The notes: generated by a model from the letters alone, not told the origin. Shown: positions 17,860-27,970, counted from the stretch's first letter. The stretch is 64,000 nucleotides of DNA from Stutzerimonas decontaminans (GCF_000661915.1 NZ_CP007509.1:4601501-4665500), one strand, 5' to 3'. A program made the numbers and translations.

Positions 17860-19665
17860 ATGACCGCACTGCATCCTCCCCGTCGCCCTCGCTGGCGCAA
17901 CCTCGCCCTTTTGGCCTTGCTGCTGGCGCCCTTGCTCTGGCCGCTGCAACAGCTCGCCGAGCGCTACTACCGCAATGAACTGACCGAACAGAACCGACAG
18001 ACCCTCGACCTCTACGTGGCCAACCTGCTCGGCACACTGAATCGCTATGAAGTGCTACCGCGCATTCTCGGCGACCTGCCGGCGCTGCGCACCGTGCTGC
18101 AGGCTGACTCACCCGCGGTGCGTGACAACGCCAACCGTCTGCTCAAGCGCCTGCGCAACCAGACCGGCGCCGACGTGATCTACCTCATGGGAACGGACGG
18201 CAACACCCTCGCCGCTTCCAACTGGGACGAGGAAGACAGCTTCGTCGACCGCAACTTCGCCTTCCGCCCGTATTTTCGCCAGGCCATGGAAGGGCGCCTC
18301 GGCCGCTTCTTCGGCCTCGGCACCACCTCCGGCAAGCGCGGCTACTACTTCGGCGCGGCGGTGCGCGACGGCGACCAGGTCCTCGGCGTGCTGGTGGTCA
18401 AGGTCGACCTCGACCACACCGAAACGCTCTGGGGCAGCACACCCGAGCAGCTGCTGGTGACCGACAACTTCGGTGTGGTCATCCTCACCTCGCGGCCGGA
18501 ATGGCGTTTTCGCGCGACCCGCGGGCTGGGCGTCGACGAACGTGAGCAGATCGCCGTCGATCAGCCCTATCCGACCCTGTATCCGCAGGATCTGACGCTG
18601 AACATCGATGCCTGGCTGATCCAGAGCCGGGAGCTCAAGGAGACCGGCTGGACGGTGCGCATCCTCGCGCCAATAAACCTGATCGAGCGACCGGTACGCA
18701 CCGTGGTCGCCATCGGCGCGGCCACGCTGCTGGCGCTATTGCTCTGGATTGGCCTGCTGATGCAGCGCCGTCGCCATTTCCTCGAGCGGCTCGCCCTCGA
18801 TACCCAGGCGCGCCAGCAGCTGGAACAGCGCGTGCTGGAGCGCACCCGTGATCTGGAGGCGCTGAACAGTCGGCTCAAGGTAGAAGTGCTCGAGCGCGAA
18901 CACGCCCAGCAGGAACTGGTGCGCGCCCAGGACGAGCTGCTGCAGGCCGGCAAGCTATCGGCCCTGGGCACCATGTCGGCGAGCATCAGCCACGAACTCA
19001 ACCAGCCGCTGGCAGCCATTCGCAGCTATGCCGATAACGCCGGGGTGCTGCTCGACCAGCAGCGCAACGCCGAAGCACGCGACAACCTGCGACTGATCAG
19101 CGAACTGACCGCCCGCATGGCCTCGATCATCGCCCACCTGCGCGCCTTCGCCCGGCGCGATCAGCACGCACCGGAACGGGTCGCGCTGCAACCGGCGCTG
19201 GACGACGCCCTAGCTCTGCTCGCCAAGCGCCGCCAGGCCATGGGCGTCGAGCTGATTCGCGATCTGCCGGAGGCCACCCTCTGGGTCCAGGCAGGCGAGA
19301 CGCGGCTGCGGCAGATCCTTGCCAATCTGCTGGCCAATGCCCTTGATGCACTGGCCGAACGGCCGCAACCTCGGCGCATCTGGCTGCGCGCGGAGCAGCA
19401 GGGCGATGGCGTGTTGCTCAGCTTGCGCGACAACGGCCCCGGCTTCAGCGAGGAAGCGCTGCAGCGTGCCCGCGAGCCATTCTTCACCACCAAGACCAGC
19501 GCCCAGGGCCTGGGCCTTGGGCTGGCAATTTGCGATACCCTCACCCGCGCCCTCGGCGGTGAGCTGCGCATGAGCAATCATCCCGAGGGTGGCGCACAAC
19601 TTGGCCTGTTTCTGCGCTGCGCCGAACCTGGCGTCGCCTTCCCCACCGAGGACCACTTTCAATGA
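17860..19665 (+). CDS. dctB: C4-dicarboxylate sensor histidine kinase DctB
   Basis: About 601 residues. The first membrane helix is at about 12-32. A double-Cache-type periplasmic domain follows (FAFRPYFRQAMEGRLGRFFGLGTTS is the typical ligand pocket stretch), then helix 2 at about 283-303, a coiled coil, and the kinase core. The phosphoacceptor histidine is in SASISHELNQPLAAI, with N box ILANLLANALDAL and glycine boxes DNGPGFSEE and GLGLGLAICDTL. It phosphorylates DctD in response to succinate, fumarate or malate. The ATG at 17860 is preferred over 17833 on a weak AGG; either is possible. Its stop overlaps dctD by 4 bp. Confidence 0.93.
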   Translation: MTALHPPRRPRWRNLALLALLLAPLLWPLQQLAERYYRNELTEQNRQTLDLYVANLLGTLNRYEVLPRILGDLPALRTVLQADSPAVRDNANRLLKRLRNQTGADVIYLMGTDGNTLAASNWDEEDSFVDRNFAFRPYFRQAMEGRLGRFFGLGTTSGKRGYYFGAAVRDGDQVLGVLVVKVDLDHTETLWGSTPEQLLVTDNFGVVILTSRPEWRFRATRGLGVDEREQIAVDQPYPTLYPQDLTLNIDAWLIQSRELKETGWTVRILAPINLIERPVRTVVAIGAATLLALLLWIGLLMQRRRHFLERLALDTQARQQLEQRVLERTRDLEALNSRLKVEVLEREHAQQELVRAQDELLQAGKLSALGTMSASISHELNQPLAAIRSYADNAGVLLDQQRNAEARDNLRLISELTARMASIIAHLRAFARRDQHAPERVALQPALDDALALLAKRRQAMGVELIRDLPEATLWVQAGETRLRQILANLLANALDALAERPQPRRIWLRAEQQGDGVLLSLRDNGPGFSEEALQRAREPFFTTKTSAQGLGLGLAICDTLTRALGGELRMSNHPEGGAQLGLFLRCAEPGVAFPTEDHFQ

Positions 19666-21056
19666 GCAGTGACCAGCCGATCAGCGCCCAGGCGCAGGTG
19701 CTGCTGATCGACGACGATCCGCATCTGCGTCAGGCCCTGAGCCAGACCCTCGACCTCGCCGGCCTCCAGGTGGTCAGCCTGGGCGATGCCCGCGAGCTGG
19801 CCGCGCGGCTGCCGGCGGACTGGCCGGGCGTGGTGGTCAGCGACATTCGCATGCCGGGGATCGACGGCCTGGAGCTGCTGCAGCAATTGCGCAGCCGCGA
19901 CGGCGAGCTGCCGGTGATCCTGATCACCGGGCATGGCGACATCCAGCTGGCGGTACAGGCCATGCGCGCCGGCGCTTACGATTTCCTGGAAAAGCCCTTC
20001 GCCAGCGAAGCGCTGCTCGACAGCGTGCGGCGTGCCCTGGCACTGCGCCAGCTGGTGTTGGACAACCGCTCGCTGCGCCTGGCCCTGGCGGACCGCCAGC
20101 AGCTTTCGGCGCGCCTGCTCGGCCAATCCAAGGCGATGTTGCGTTTGCGCGAACAGATCGGCGCGCTGGCCGGCACCCAGGCCGATGTACTGATCCTCGG
20201 CGAGACCGGCGCCGGCAAGGAGGTGGTCGCCCGTGCCTTACATGACCTGTCCAGCCGGCGTAACGGGCCCTTCGTCGCAATCAACGCCGGGGCGCTGGCC
20301 GAATCGGTGGTGGAAAGCGAGCTGTTCGGTCATGAGCCGGGTGCATTCACCGGCGCGCAGAAGCGGCGGATCGGCAAGTTCGAGTTCGCCAATGGCGGCA
20401 CGCTGTTTCTCGACGAAATCGAGAGCATGAGCCTGGATGTCCAGGTCAAGCTGCTGCGGCTGCTGCAGGAACGGGTGGTCGAGCGGCTCGGCGGCAACCA
20501 GTCGATCGCGCTGGATATCCGCGTCATCGCCGCGACCAAGGAGGATTTGCGCGTAGCCGCCGACCAAGGCCGCTTCCGTGCCGACCTGTATTACCGGCTC
20601 AACGTCGCACCGCTGCGGATTCCGTCGCTGCGCGAGCGCAACGAGGACATCCTGCTGTTGTTCCAGCATTTCGCCGAAGCCGCTGCCCAGCGCCACGGCC
20701 TGCCGGTTCGCGAACTGCAGCCCGAGCAGCGCGCTGCATTGCTGCGTCACGCTTGGCCGGGCAACGTGCGCGAGCTGCAGAACACCGCCGAGCGCTTCGC
20801 CCTGGGCCTCGGCCTGGGGCTCGATCAGTCGGCGGGCGAACCGGCTGTCGGCATCGCCGGCGCTGGCAACCTCAGCGAGCAGGTCGAGGCTTTCGAGCGC
20901 GCATTGATCGCCGCCGAACTGAGCCGACCGCACGGTTCGCTGCGCAGCGTCGCCGAGGCGCTGGGTCTGCCACGCAAGACGCTGCACGACAAGCTGCGCA
21001 AGCATGGCCTGAGTTTCACCGATGCTGGCGGAAGCCCGCCCGATGAAAGCGAATAG
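19662..21056 (+). CDS. dctD: C4-dicarboxylate response regulator DctD (sigma-54 activator)
   Basis: A 464-residue NtrC-type regulator. The receiver domain (about 8-125) has the acidic pair in LLIDDDPHL, the phosphoacceptor Asp in VVSDIRMPG and Lys in FLEKPF. The AAA+ domain (about 145-385) has Walker A GETGAGKE, the sigma-54 contact loop GAFTGA, and Walker B GGTLFLDEIE. A Fis-type helix-turn-helix ends the protein (VAEALGLPRKTLHDKLRKHG). It is predicted to activate the sigma-54 promoter found 197 bp downstream of its stop, in front of dctP. Confidence 0.95.
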   Translation: MSSDQPISAQAQVLLIDDDPHLRQALSQTLDLAGLQVVSLGDARELAARLPADWPGVVVSDIRMPGIDGLELLQQLRSRDGELPVILITGHGDIQLAVQAMRAGAYDFLEKPFASEALLDSVRRALALRQLVLDNRSLRLALADRQQLSARLLGQSKAMLRLREQIGALAGTQADVLILGETGAGKEVVARALHDLSSRRNGPFVAINAGALAESVVESELFGHEPGAFTGAQKRRIGKFEFANGGTLFLDEIESMSLDVQVKLLRLLQERVVERLGGNQSIALDIRVIAATKEDLRVAADQGRFRADLYYRLNVAPLRIPSLRERNEDILLLFQHFAEAAAQRHGLPVRELQPEQRAALLRHAWPGNVRELQNTAERFALGLGLGLDQSAGEPAVGIAGAGNLSEQVEAFERALIAAELSRPHGSLRSVAEALGLPRKTLHDKLRKHGLSFTDAGGSPPDESE

Positions 21057-21075
21057 ATGGCGGAAAACCGCCATC
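21056..21075 (+). terminator. Stem-loop at the dctD stop codon
   Basis: A perfect 8-bp stem (GATGGCGG / CCGCCATC) with an AAAA loop begins at the last base of the dctD stop codon. No U-tract follows, so it may be a weak terminator or a 3' end stabiliser rather than a strong terminator. Confidence 0.5.
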
Positions 21076-21252
21076 ACCGCCGCCCGCTTGCGCTGCGCCA
21101 GTCAGCAATGACCGTCGTAAGGCCGCGGCCCTAGCGAGTACCGATAATCCCGCGCAAAGGTGCGACTTAGACGCGCTTGCGGGCAATTGGCCATTCAAAC
21201 CTTCATCTATTGCTGGGTAAACTCGCTGCCCACAGGCGGCTCTGCCAGCTAT

Positions 21253-21267
21253 TGGCACAGGCATTGC
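21253..21267 (+). promoter_or_regulatory. Sigma-54 promoter of dctP(QM)
   Basis: TGGCAC-N5-TTGC with the GG (-24) and GC (-12) elements exactly 10 bases apart, close to the RpoN consensus. It lies about 134 bp upstream of dctP in a 344-bp gap after dctD. Transcription would start near 21279. This matches the known dependence of dct TRAP genes on DctD and RpoN. The rest of the gap has no gene; DctD enhancer sites are expected about 21100-21230 but were not identified with confidence. Confidence 0.85.
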
Positions 21268-21307
21268 TCCTGAAACTCAATGAACCGGCCGGATCGAGTA
21301 GCGATAG

Positions 21308-22396
<1,089 letters not shown>

Positions 22397-22406
22397 GCCT
22401 TGCCGA

Positions 22407-22429
22407 GGGGCGGGTACTCCCGCCCCTTT
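22407..22429 (+). terminator. Stem-loop between dctP and dctQ
   Basis: A perfect 8-bp GC stem (GGGGCGGG / CCCGCCCC) with a TACT loop followed by TTT, 11 bp after the dctP stop. It is probably a leaky terminator or RNA-stabilising hairpin that leaves more dctP than dctQM transcript. The remaining 230 bp to dctQ show no gene and no clear second promoter. Confidence 0.7.
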
Positions 22430-22657
22430 GCTGCACCACCCGAAACACTCGACAGCTCAGTGAAAAAACATAGCAGCTGACGAAGGCGAAGCCCGCACCA
22501 AGGGCAGACAGGCCTGGCCAAGGTGATCCCCCGGCTACGCCGCTTCGACAGTGACAACAAGAGTTTTTCATTGCTCTGTCCCCAGCCTGCCCCGGCTGGT
22601 TCACGGCGCACCTCGTGCTGCCTTCGCACAACAGCAGTCCATCGGGAGATGTCATCC

Positions 22658-23284
22658 ATGAACGCCCTCTGGCGCGTCTGGGACCACTTCGAGGAAGGTT
22701 TCATCGCCTTTCTGTTGGCCGCCATGACACTGGTGACCTTCGTCTACGTGATCCTCAACAACCTCTACACGCTCTTCTACGACCTGGGCGACCGGTTCGA
22801 AGGCAGCGCCGACTTCTGGTTCGCCATCGGTGATTTCATCATCGGGCTGGCCCAGGCCATGACCTGGAGCACCGCGCTGACCAAGGCGCTGTTCGCCTGG
22901 CTGATTTTCTCCGGCCTCGCCTATGGCGTGCGCACTGCCGGCCACATCGGTGTCGATGCGCTGGTCAAGCTGGCACCGCGGCATATCCAGCGCGTCATCG
23001 GCATCATCGCCTGCCTGTTCTGCCTGGGTTACGCCGGCCTGCTGACGGTGGCCAGCTTCGAATGGATCCAGACCCTGTTCATCGCCAACATCGGTGCGGA
23101 AGACCTGGGCCATATCGGCATCAAGCAGTGGCATATCGGCATGATCGTGCCATTCGGCTTCGCCATGGTGTTCATCCGTTTCGCCGAAATCTTCGTGCGC
23201 ATCCTGCGCAACGAGCAGACCGGACTCGGCCTCGCCGATGAAGCGGCCGAAGCGGCCAAGCTCGGCGAAGAGGAGCCCAAGTAA
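22658..23284 (+). CDS. dctQ: TRAP transporter small permease DctQ
   Basis: A 208-residue membrane protein with four hydrophobic segments (about 15-40, 75-100, 115-135 and 155-180), including the conserved start WRVWDHFEEGFIAFLLAAMT. The ATG at 22658 was preferred to 22649 because GGGAG sits 9 bases before it. Its stop overlaps the dctM start (TAATG). Confidence 0.93.
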   Translation: MNALWRVWDHFEEGFIAFLLAAMTLVTFVYVILNNLYTLFYDLGDRFEGSADFWFAIGDFIIGLAQAMTWSTALTKALFAWLIFSGLAYGVRTAGHIGVDALVKLAPRHIQRVIGIIACLFCLGYAGLLTVASFEWIQTLFIANIGAEDLGHIGIKQWHIGMIVPFGFAMVFIRFAEIFVRILRNEQTGLGLADEAAEAAKLGEEEPK

Positions 23285-24564
23285 TGACCATTCTGTTCCT
23301 GTTCCTCGCCCTGTTCGCGCTGATGTTCATCGGTGTGCCGGTGGCCGTATCCCTTGGCCTCGCCGGCTCGCTGACCATTATGATTTTCAGCCAGGACTCG
23401 GTGCGTTCGCTGGCGATCAAGCTGTTCGAGACCTCCGAGCACTACACCCTGCTGGCGATCCCGTTCTTCCTGCTCGCCGGTGCCTTCATGACCACCGGTG
23501 GCGTGGCCCGTCGCCTCATCGACTTCGCCAACGCCTGCGTCGGCCACATCCGTGGCGGCCTGGCAATCGGCGCGGTGCTGGCCTGCATGCTGTTCGCCGC
23601 ACTGTCCGGTTCATCGCCGGCTACCGTGGCTGCCGTAGGCTCCATCGCCATCGCCGGCATGGTGCGCTCCGGCTACCCGCAGGCATTCGGCGCCGGCATC
23701 GTCTGTAACGCCGGTACGCTGGGCATCCTGATCCCGCCGTCGGTGGTCATGGTGGTCTACGCCGCCGCTACCGAAACCTCGGTTGGCAAGCTGTTCATGG
23801 CCGGTGTCATCCCCGGCCTCATGCTCGGCCTGGGCCTGATGGTTGCGATCTACATCATCGCGATCAAGAAGAACCTCCCGGCACTGCCGCGCGCCACCTT
23901 CCGCGAGTGGCTCTCCGCCGCGCGCAAGGCGGTCTGGGGCCTGCTGCTGATGGTGATCATCCTCGGCGGCATCTACTCCGGCATGTTCACACCGACCGAA
24001 GCCGCCGCGGTGGCCGCGGTGTACTCGGCCTTCGTCGCGCTGTTCGTCTACAAAGACCTGCGCATCCGCGACTGCCCGAAGGTGCTGCTGGAGTCCGGCA
24101 AGCTGTCGATCATGCTGATGTTCATCATCGCCAACGCCATGCTCTTCGCCCACGTGCTGACCACCGAGCAGATTCCACAGGCGATCACCGCATGGGTCAT
24201 CGAGGCCGGCTTGCAACCGTGGATGTTCCTGCTGGTGGTGAACATCGTGCTGCTGATCGCCGGTGCCTTCATGGAGCCTTCGGCGATCATCCTGATTCTC
24301 GCGCCGATCCTCTTCCCGATCGCCATCCAGCTGGGTATCGACCCGATCCACCTGGGCATCATCATGGTGGTCAACATGGAGATCGGATTGATCACGCCAC
24401 CGGTGGGCCTGAACCTGTTCGTCGCCTCGGCGGTAACGGGCATGCCGGTGACGCAGGTGATCCGCGCCGTGATGCCGTGGCTGGCGCTGCTGCTGAGCTT
24501 CCTGATGATCATCACCTACGTGCCGTCGATTTCCCTGGCACTGCCGAACTGGCTGGGCATGTAG
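23284..24564 (+). CDS. dctM: TRAP transporter large permease DctM
   Basis: A 426-residue permease of the DctM/UIT family with about 12 membrane spans. Typical motifs are SGSSPATVAAVGSIAIAGM, CNAGTLGILIPPSVVMVVY and MEIGLITPPVGLNLFV. It forms the sodium-coupled translocation pathway with DctQ. The length is standard. A rho-independent terminator follows 23 bp later. Confidence 0.95.
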   Translation: MTILFLFLALFALMFIGVPVAVSLGLAGSLTIMIFSQDSVRSLAIKLFETSEHYTLLAIPFFLLAGAFMTTGGVARRLIDFANACVGHIRGGLAIGAVLACMLFAALSGSSPATVAAVGSIAIAGMVRSGYPQAFGAGIVCNAGTLGILIPPSVVMVVYAAATETSVGKLFMAGVIPGLMLGLGLMVAIYIIAIKKNLPALPRATFREWLSAARKAVWGLLLMVIILGGIYSGMFTPTEAAAVAAVYSAFVALFVYKDLRIRDCPKVLLESGKLSIMLMFIIANAMLFAHVLTTEQIPQAITAWVIEAGLQPWMFLLVVNIVLLIAGAFMEPSAIILILAPILFPIAIQLGIDPIHLGIIMVVNMEIGLITPPVGLNLFVASAVTGMPVTQVIRAVMPWLALLLSFLMIITYVPSISLALPNWLGM

Positions 24565-24586
24565 CCCGTAGCGCTTACTTCCCTTT

Positions 24587-24612
24587 AGCCCGGCCTGCGC
24601 CGGGCTTTTTTT
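24587..24612. terminator. Rho-independent terminator after dctM
   Basis: Stem AGCCCGGC / GCCGGGCT (8 bp, perfect) with a CTGC loop followed by T7. The strong U-tract on the + strand ends the dctPQM transcript; the convergent oxygenase gene ends 20 bp further on. Confidence 0.92.
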
Positions 24613-24631
24613 CGCCTGAAGAACAGGTTCG

Positions 24632-25240
24632 TCAGAGGGCGAGTACGTCCGCCGGGCGGCGACGGAACCAGCCGGTCAGCGACAGGCGATCGGCCTGGGT
24701 GACCAGCACTTCATGGGGAAAATGGCCGGAGAGAAATACCACCAGGTTGCCGGCCAGCGGCGGCACGTCGAGCTGCGAGCCGTCGGGCATGTGCATGCGC
24801 AGCTCACCGGCATGGGCGGGCTGCCAGTCCGGGTTCAGGTAGAGCACCGCGGTCACCGAACGGCTGTCGTCATCACGAAAGCGATCCAGGTGGGTCTGGT
24901 AGAAAGCCCCGGGTGGATAGAAGGCGAAATGGCACTCGAATTCTTCCAGGCCGAGAAACAGCTCGCGGTTGAGCGCTTGGCGCAGTTCGTCCATCAGCCC
25001 GAGGTATTGGTCGCAGACCGCCGCCTGGCCCGGCTCCAGCCACTGGATATGATCACTGCGAATACCTTCACGCACCGCCTGTGCCTCGCCACGGCCTACC
25101 CCTGCAGGCGCCAGCGCGCCCTCGGCCTCGCGCCTGCGGCACTCGTCGGCCAGCTTGTGGGTCACATCACTGGGAAGAAAAGAACTCTGCAGCGACCAGC
25201 CGCGCTCGGCCAGGTCGTCGATGATCGAAGAGAACTGCAA
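24632..25240 (-). CDS. 2OG-Fe(II) oxygenase (prolyl 4-hydroxylase-like)
   Basis: About 202 residues. The double-stranded beta-helix core carries the iron-binding facial triad: H and D in FYQTHLDRFRDDDSR, and the distal H in GHFPHEVLVT. This is followed by the Arg expected to hold 2-oxoglutarate (DRLSLTGWFRRR). The substrate is unknown; related Pseudomonas proteins are annotated as SM-20-like oxygenases. No ATG lies near the domain start. A TTG at 25240 with GGAG 8 bases upstream gives the expected N-terminus (LQFSSIIDDLAERGW); the much longer open frame upstream has arginine-rich non-protein-like sequence. Confidence 0.82.
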   Translation of the reverse strand: MQFSSIIDDLAERGWSLQSSFLPSDVTHKLADECRRREAEGALAPAGVGRGEAQAVREGIRSDHIQWLEPGQAAVCDQYLGLMDELRQALNRELFLGLEEFECHFAFYPPGAFYQTHLDRFRDDDSRSVTAVLYLNPDWQPAHAGELRMHMPDGSQLDVPPLAGNLVVFLSGHFPHEVLVTQADRLSLTGWFRRRPADVLAL

Positions 25241-25394
25241 GGAAGTGACTCCGAAGGGATACCGCAGGAGTCTAGGGTCTGTTACGACCCCGCCACAAGC
25301 ACCGTCGCTGCGCCAGATGGCTGCAGCACTCGCGCGCCTCGACAAGCATGCGCCGGGGCACGGAAAATGAACCGCCCGCCAGACAGGAGCTTCC

Positions 25395-26159
25395 ATGCGC
25401 GCCCTTTTAACCTGTGTACTGCTGACCTTCAGCTTCGCCAGCTTCGCCGACACTCATCAAGAACTCTACGAAACCGCCGGCTGGACCGAGCAGCGGGCCA
25501 ATTTCGCCGATGCACTGAGCGCCGCCCAGCAGCGTTACAAGGACACCCTGCCGCCTGCGGTATTCCAGGCGCTGGTGACCAACAGCAACCGCCGTTTCGC
25601 CTCCCATGCCATCGACCAGCGCGCGCAACGGGCGTTGCGGGAACATCTTCCAGAACCGCAAGCGGCGCTGGAATTCTTCCAATCGACCCTGGGCCGCAAG
25701 ATCGTCTCTGCCGAAGTGCTGGCCGCGCGGCGCGAGCAACTGGCTCAGCATAGCAACGGGCTGCCGCGGGTCGAAGCCGGCAGCAATCGGCAGTTGCTGA
25801 TCCGCCATCTGGCCACGGCCATTCCTGCCAGCGAGGCGGGCGCAGAAGTCAGCCTGGCGCTCGCCGGTGTCGCTGCCGACAGCCTGAGTCAGATGATTCC
25901 CGGCCTGCTCGGCGGCAATCAGGCGCAAAACCTCCTGAGCAGTCAGCGCAAGCGGATGATCGAGCAGATCGAAGCCGATCTCGACAACACGCTGCTGTAC
26001 GTCTATCGCGACCTGTCCGACGCCGAGCTGGAGGAGTACGTGCAATTCGCCCAGTCCGACACGGGCAAGGCCTATTACCAGGCCGCGCTGCAGGCGCTGC
26101 GGGCCGGGCTGGCAGTGGGCATGAGCGGCGCCGATCTGGAGCCGCAGCAGGGCATCTGA
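25395..26159 (+). CDS. DUF2059-like secreted protein
   Basis: A 254-residue protein with an N-terminal signal peptide (MRALLTCVLLTFSFASFA, cleavage near residue 18). Two related helical halves follow: residues about 20-95 (LYETAGWTEQRANFADAL...) and about 165-245 (LSDAELEEYVQFAQSDTGKAYYQAAL). The latter stretch is the typical DUF2059 pattern. It is probably periplasmic; function unknown. It is divergent from the oxygenase gene and convergent with the hydrolase gene, so it is likely monocistronic. The start has an AGGAG-type site in ACAGGAGCTTCC. Confidence 0.8.
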   Translation: MRALLTCVLLTFSFASFADTHQELYETAGWTEQRANFADALSAAQQRYKDTLPPAVFQALVTNSNRRFASHAIDQRAQRALREHLPEPQAALEFFQSTLGRKIVSAEVLAARREQLAQHSNGLPRVEAGSNRQLLIRHLATAIPASEAGAEVSLALAGVAADSLSQMIPGLLGGNQAQNLLSSQRKRMIEQIEADLDNTLLYVYRDLSDAELEEYVQFAQSDTGKAYYQAALQALRAGLAVGMSGADLEPQQGI

Positions 26160-26165
26160 GCGGCG

Positions 26166-27104
26166 TTACTTAAGCCGCTCGCGCAGGAAGTCGAAGTAGG
26201 CGCGGCGCAGCTCCTCGCGTTCGTTCACCAGATGATGGCGTGCCTCGGGCAGGCGCAGGACCTCCGCGCCAGCGAACTTGCGCTCGAGGATCGGCAGGTT
26301 GTACTGCCAGTCCACCGTCATGTCCGACTCGCCCTGGATGATCAGCGGCGAGTGCGTGCTGCCTGCTGCCCCTTCGATACGCGGGATCCAGCGTGACAGG
26401 GCGCCGACCCACGCCGTGGGCAGGATGTCCGGCTGCAGCGGGTCCTGGCTCTGGACGAATTCCAGAAAGCGCGGATCGCCGGAATTCTCGCTGAACGTGC
26501 GCGGTATCTGCTGCACGAAACGCCGCAACAACTCGTAGCTGATGCGCGAGCGCAACCAGGCACGCGGGCGAATCAATGGCGCCAGCAGGATGGTACGGCC
26601 CAGATCCGGATTGTCGGCCTGGTGCAGCAGATGATCCAGCGCGATGGCACCGCCGGTGCTCTGGCCGAGCAGATGCCAGGGACGTGGCAGATCGAGCTGA
26701 CGCGCCTGCTCGAACAGCCCGCTGAGCACCGCCTGATATTCATCGAACTCGTTGATGCTCGCCCGCGGACCGCTGGACAGGCCATGGCCGGGCAGGTCGC
26801 AGGCGAGCACGGCGAAGCCCATCTCAAGTCCCCAGTTGACCACATGGCGGTACAGGCCCATGTGATCGTAGTAGCCGTGCAGGATCAGCAGGCTGGCATG
26901 GGGCTGTTCGGGCCACCAGGCCTGAGCGACCACGTCGTAATCGTGCACGCGAAAACGCCCCAGCCGGCGCTGCACATTGCGCCGATGTGGCATGTCCAGG
27001 CCGTAATAGGCCTGGTAGTGCAACGTTTCGGCGGAGGCGCCAGCCGCATCCGCCAGGGCAGGCAGGCTGTTGCGCAGACGATCGGGCTGGATACGCGAAG
27101 GCAT
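26166..27104 (-). CDS. Alpha/beta hydrolase (lysophospholipase/monoacylglycerol lipase-like)
   Basis: A 312-residue cytoplasmic alpha/beta hydrolase. The oxyanion segment is LLILHGYYDHMGLYRHV, the nucleophile elbow GQSTGG (Ser at about residue 168), the acid probably Asp in GESDMTVDW, and the catalytic His in EARHHLVNERE near the C-terminus. HGYYDH and the lid region resemble the Hydrolase_4 group that cleaves mono- or lyso-acyl lipids. It ends 6 bp from the convergent DUF2059-like gene. The substrate cannot be read from sequence. Confidence 0.85.
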   Translation of the reverse strand: MPSRIQPDRLRNSLPALADAAGASAETLHYQAYYGLDMPHRRNVQRRLGRFRVHDYDVVAQAWWPEQPHASLLILHGYYDHMGLYRHVVNWGLEMGFAVLACDLPGHGLSSGPRASINEFDEYQAVLSGLFEQARQLDLPRPWHLLGQSTGGAIALDHLLHQADNPDLGRTILLAPLIRPRAWLRSRISYELLRRFVQQIPRTFSENSGDPRFLEFVQSQDPLQPDILPTAWVGALSRWIPRIEGAAGSTHSPLIIQGESDMTVDWQYNLPILERKFAGAEVLRLPEARHHLVNEREELRRAYFDFLRERLK

Positions 27105-27189
27105 GGGCTTTCTTTGAACGGTTGGGACTCGGGATATTCAGCTCTGGGCCGCGTCATGGCAAGCTTGCGCACCCACATCGGAGCCAGCC

Positions 27190-27759
27190 ATGAGTGCCCG
27201 TCGCAAATACCTGATCGCCGCCCTGATCGCCCTGCTCTGGGGCGGCGCCATGCTGGCCGCGTTCTGGTGGTTCGAAGCGCGCTACCTGCGCACCTTCGAC
27301 GGCGAGCGTGCCGAGCTGTTCTCCGGCGACGCGTTGCGCCTGCCGGCCGAACTGCAGGGGCCAGGGCCGGTGCGCTTCGTGCACTTCTGGGATCCGGGTT
27401 GCCCATGCAACGTCGGCAATCAACAGCACCTTGAGGAATTGCTCAAACGCTTCGCCGGGCAGCCCGTCGAGTTCTATGAAGTGCGCAAGGCCGGCAGCAA
27501 AGGCCGGCTACCCGCGCCGCTGGCTTCGCTGAAGCCACTGAGCGAGCTGCCCGGTGCCGAGCAATTGCCGGCGAGCCCCGCCGTGGGCATCTGGGACCAG
27601 AACGGCGAACTGGTCTATATCGGCCCGTACAGCGAGGGCGCGGTGTGCAGCTCGGACAACAGCTTCGTCGAGCCGATCCTCGATGCGGTGCTCGCCGGGC
27701 GCAAGGTCCGCGCCACCCACTCGCTGGCGGTGGCCTGTTTCTGCGACTGGCAACAGTAA
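27190..27759 (+). CDS. Membrane-anchored thioredoxin-fold protein (DUF6436-like)
   Basis: A 189-residue protein with one N-terminal membrane helix (residues about 7-27) and a periplasmic thioredoxin-like domain. In place of the usual CxxC it has CPC in FWDPGCPCNVGNQQH, with three further cysteines late in the protein (GAVCSSDNS and ACFCDW). The C-x-C arrangement suggests a specialised thiol-disulfide or metal role. The GGAG ribosome site lies 7 bases before the ATG. It is divergent from the hydrolase gene. Confidence 0.78.
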   Translation: MSARRKYLIAALIALLWGGAMLAAFWWFEARYLRTFDGERAELFSGDALRLPAELQGPGPVRFVHFWDPGCPCNVGNQQHLEELLKRFAGQPVEFYEVRKAGSKGRLPAPLASLKPLSELPGAEQLPASPAVGIWDQNGELVYIGPYSEGAVCSSDNSFVEPILDAVLAGRKVRATHSLAVACFCDWQQ

Positions 27760-27926
27760 AGTACGGCCCACAAAGTTGATCGTGCTCAGACGCATCTGCT
27801 GACACCCGGAGTCCTCTCGCGGTGCTCTGCATCGCCGGGCGGGAATCGTTGCTGCGAACAGAAAACCGAGCCATGAAGGCGGACTCGAGGACGGAGAAGG
27901 CCCAGCGGTGGGCAAGCTTCGCGTTA

Positions 27927-27937
27927 TCCACCCTACG
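27927..27937 (-). repeat. Dispersed TCCACCCTACG motif, copy 1
   Basis: TCCACCCTACG, shared with 35191-35201 and 59825-59835. Each copy is intergenic. The surrounding 27760-28020 stretch (261 bp) has no gene. Confidence 0.6.
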
Positions 27938-27970
27938 GCTCGCGCAATTGCGGGGACGGACTACCTGAAA

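Noticed and set aside
21090..21235. Possible DctD enhancer palindromes (CCCGCGCAAAG ... CTTGCGGG)
   Set aside because: The arms match imperfectly and the spacing is unusual, so no site was called although enhancers are expected here.
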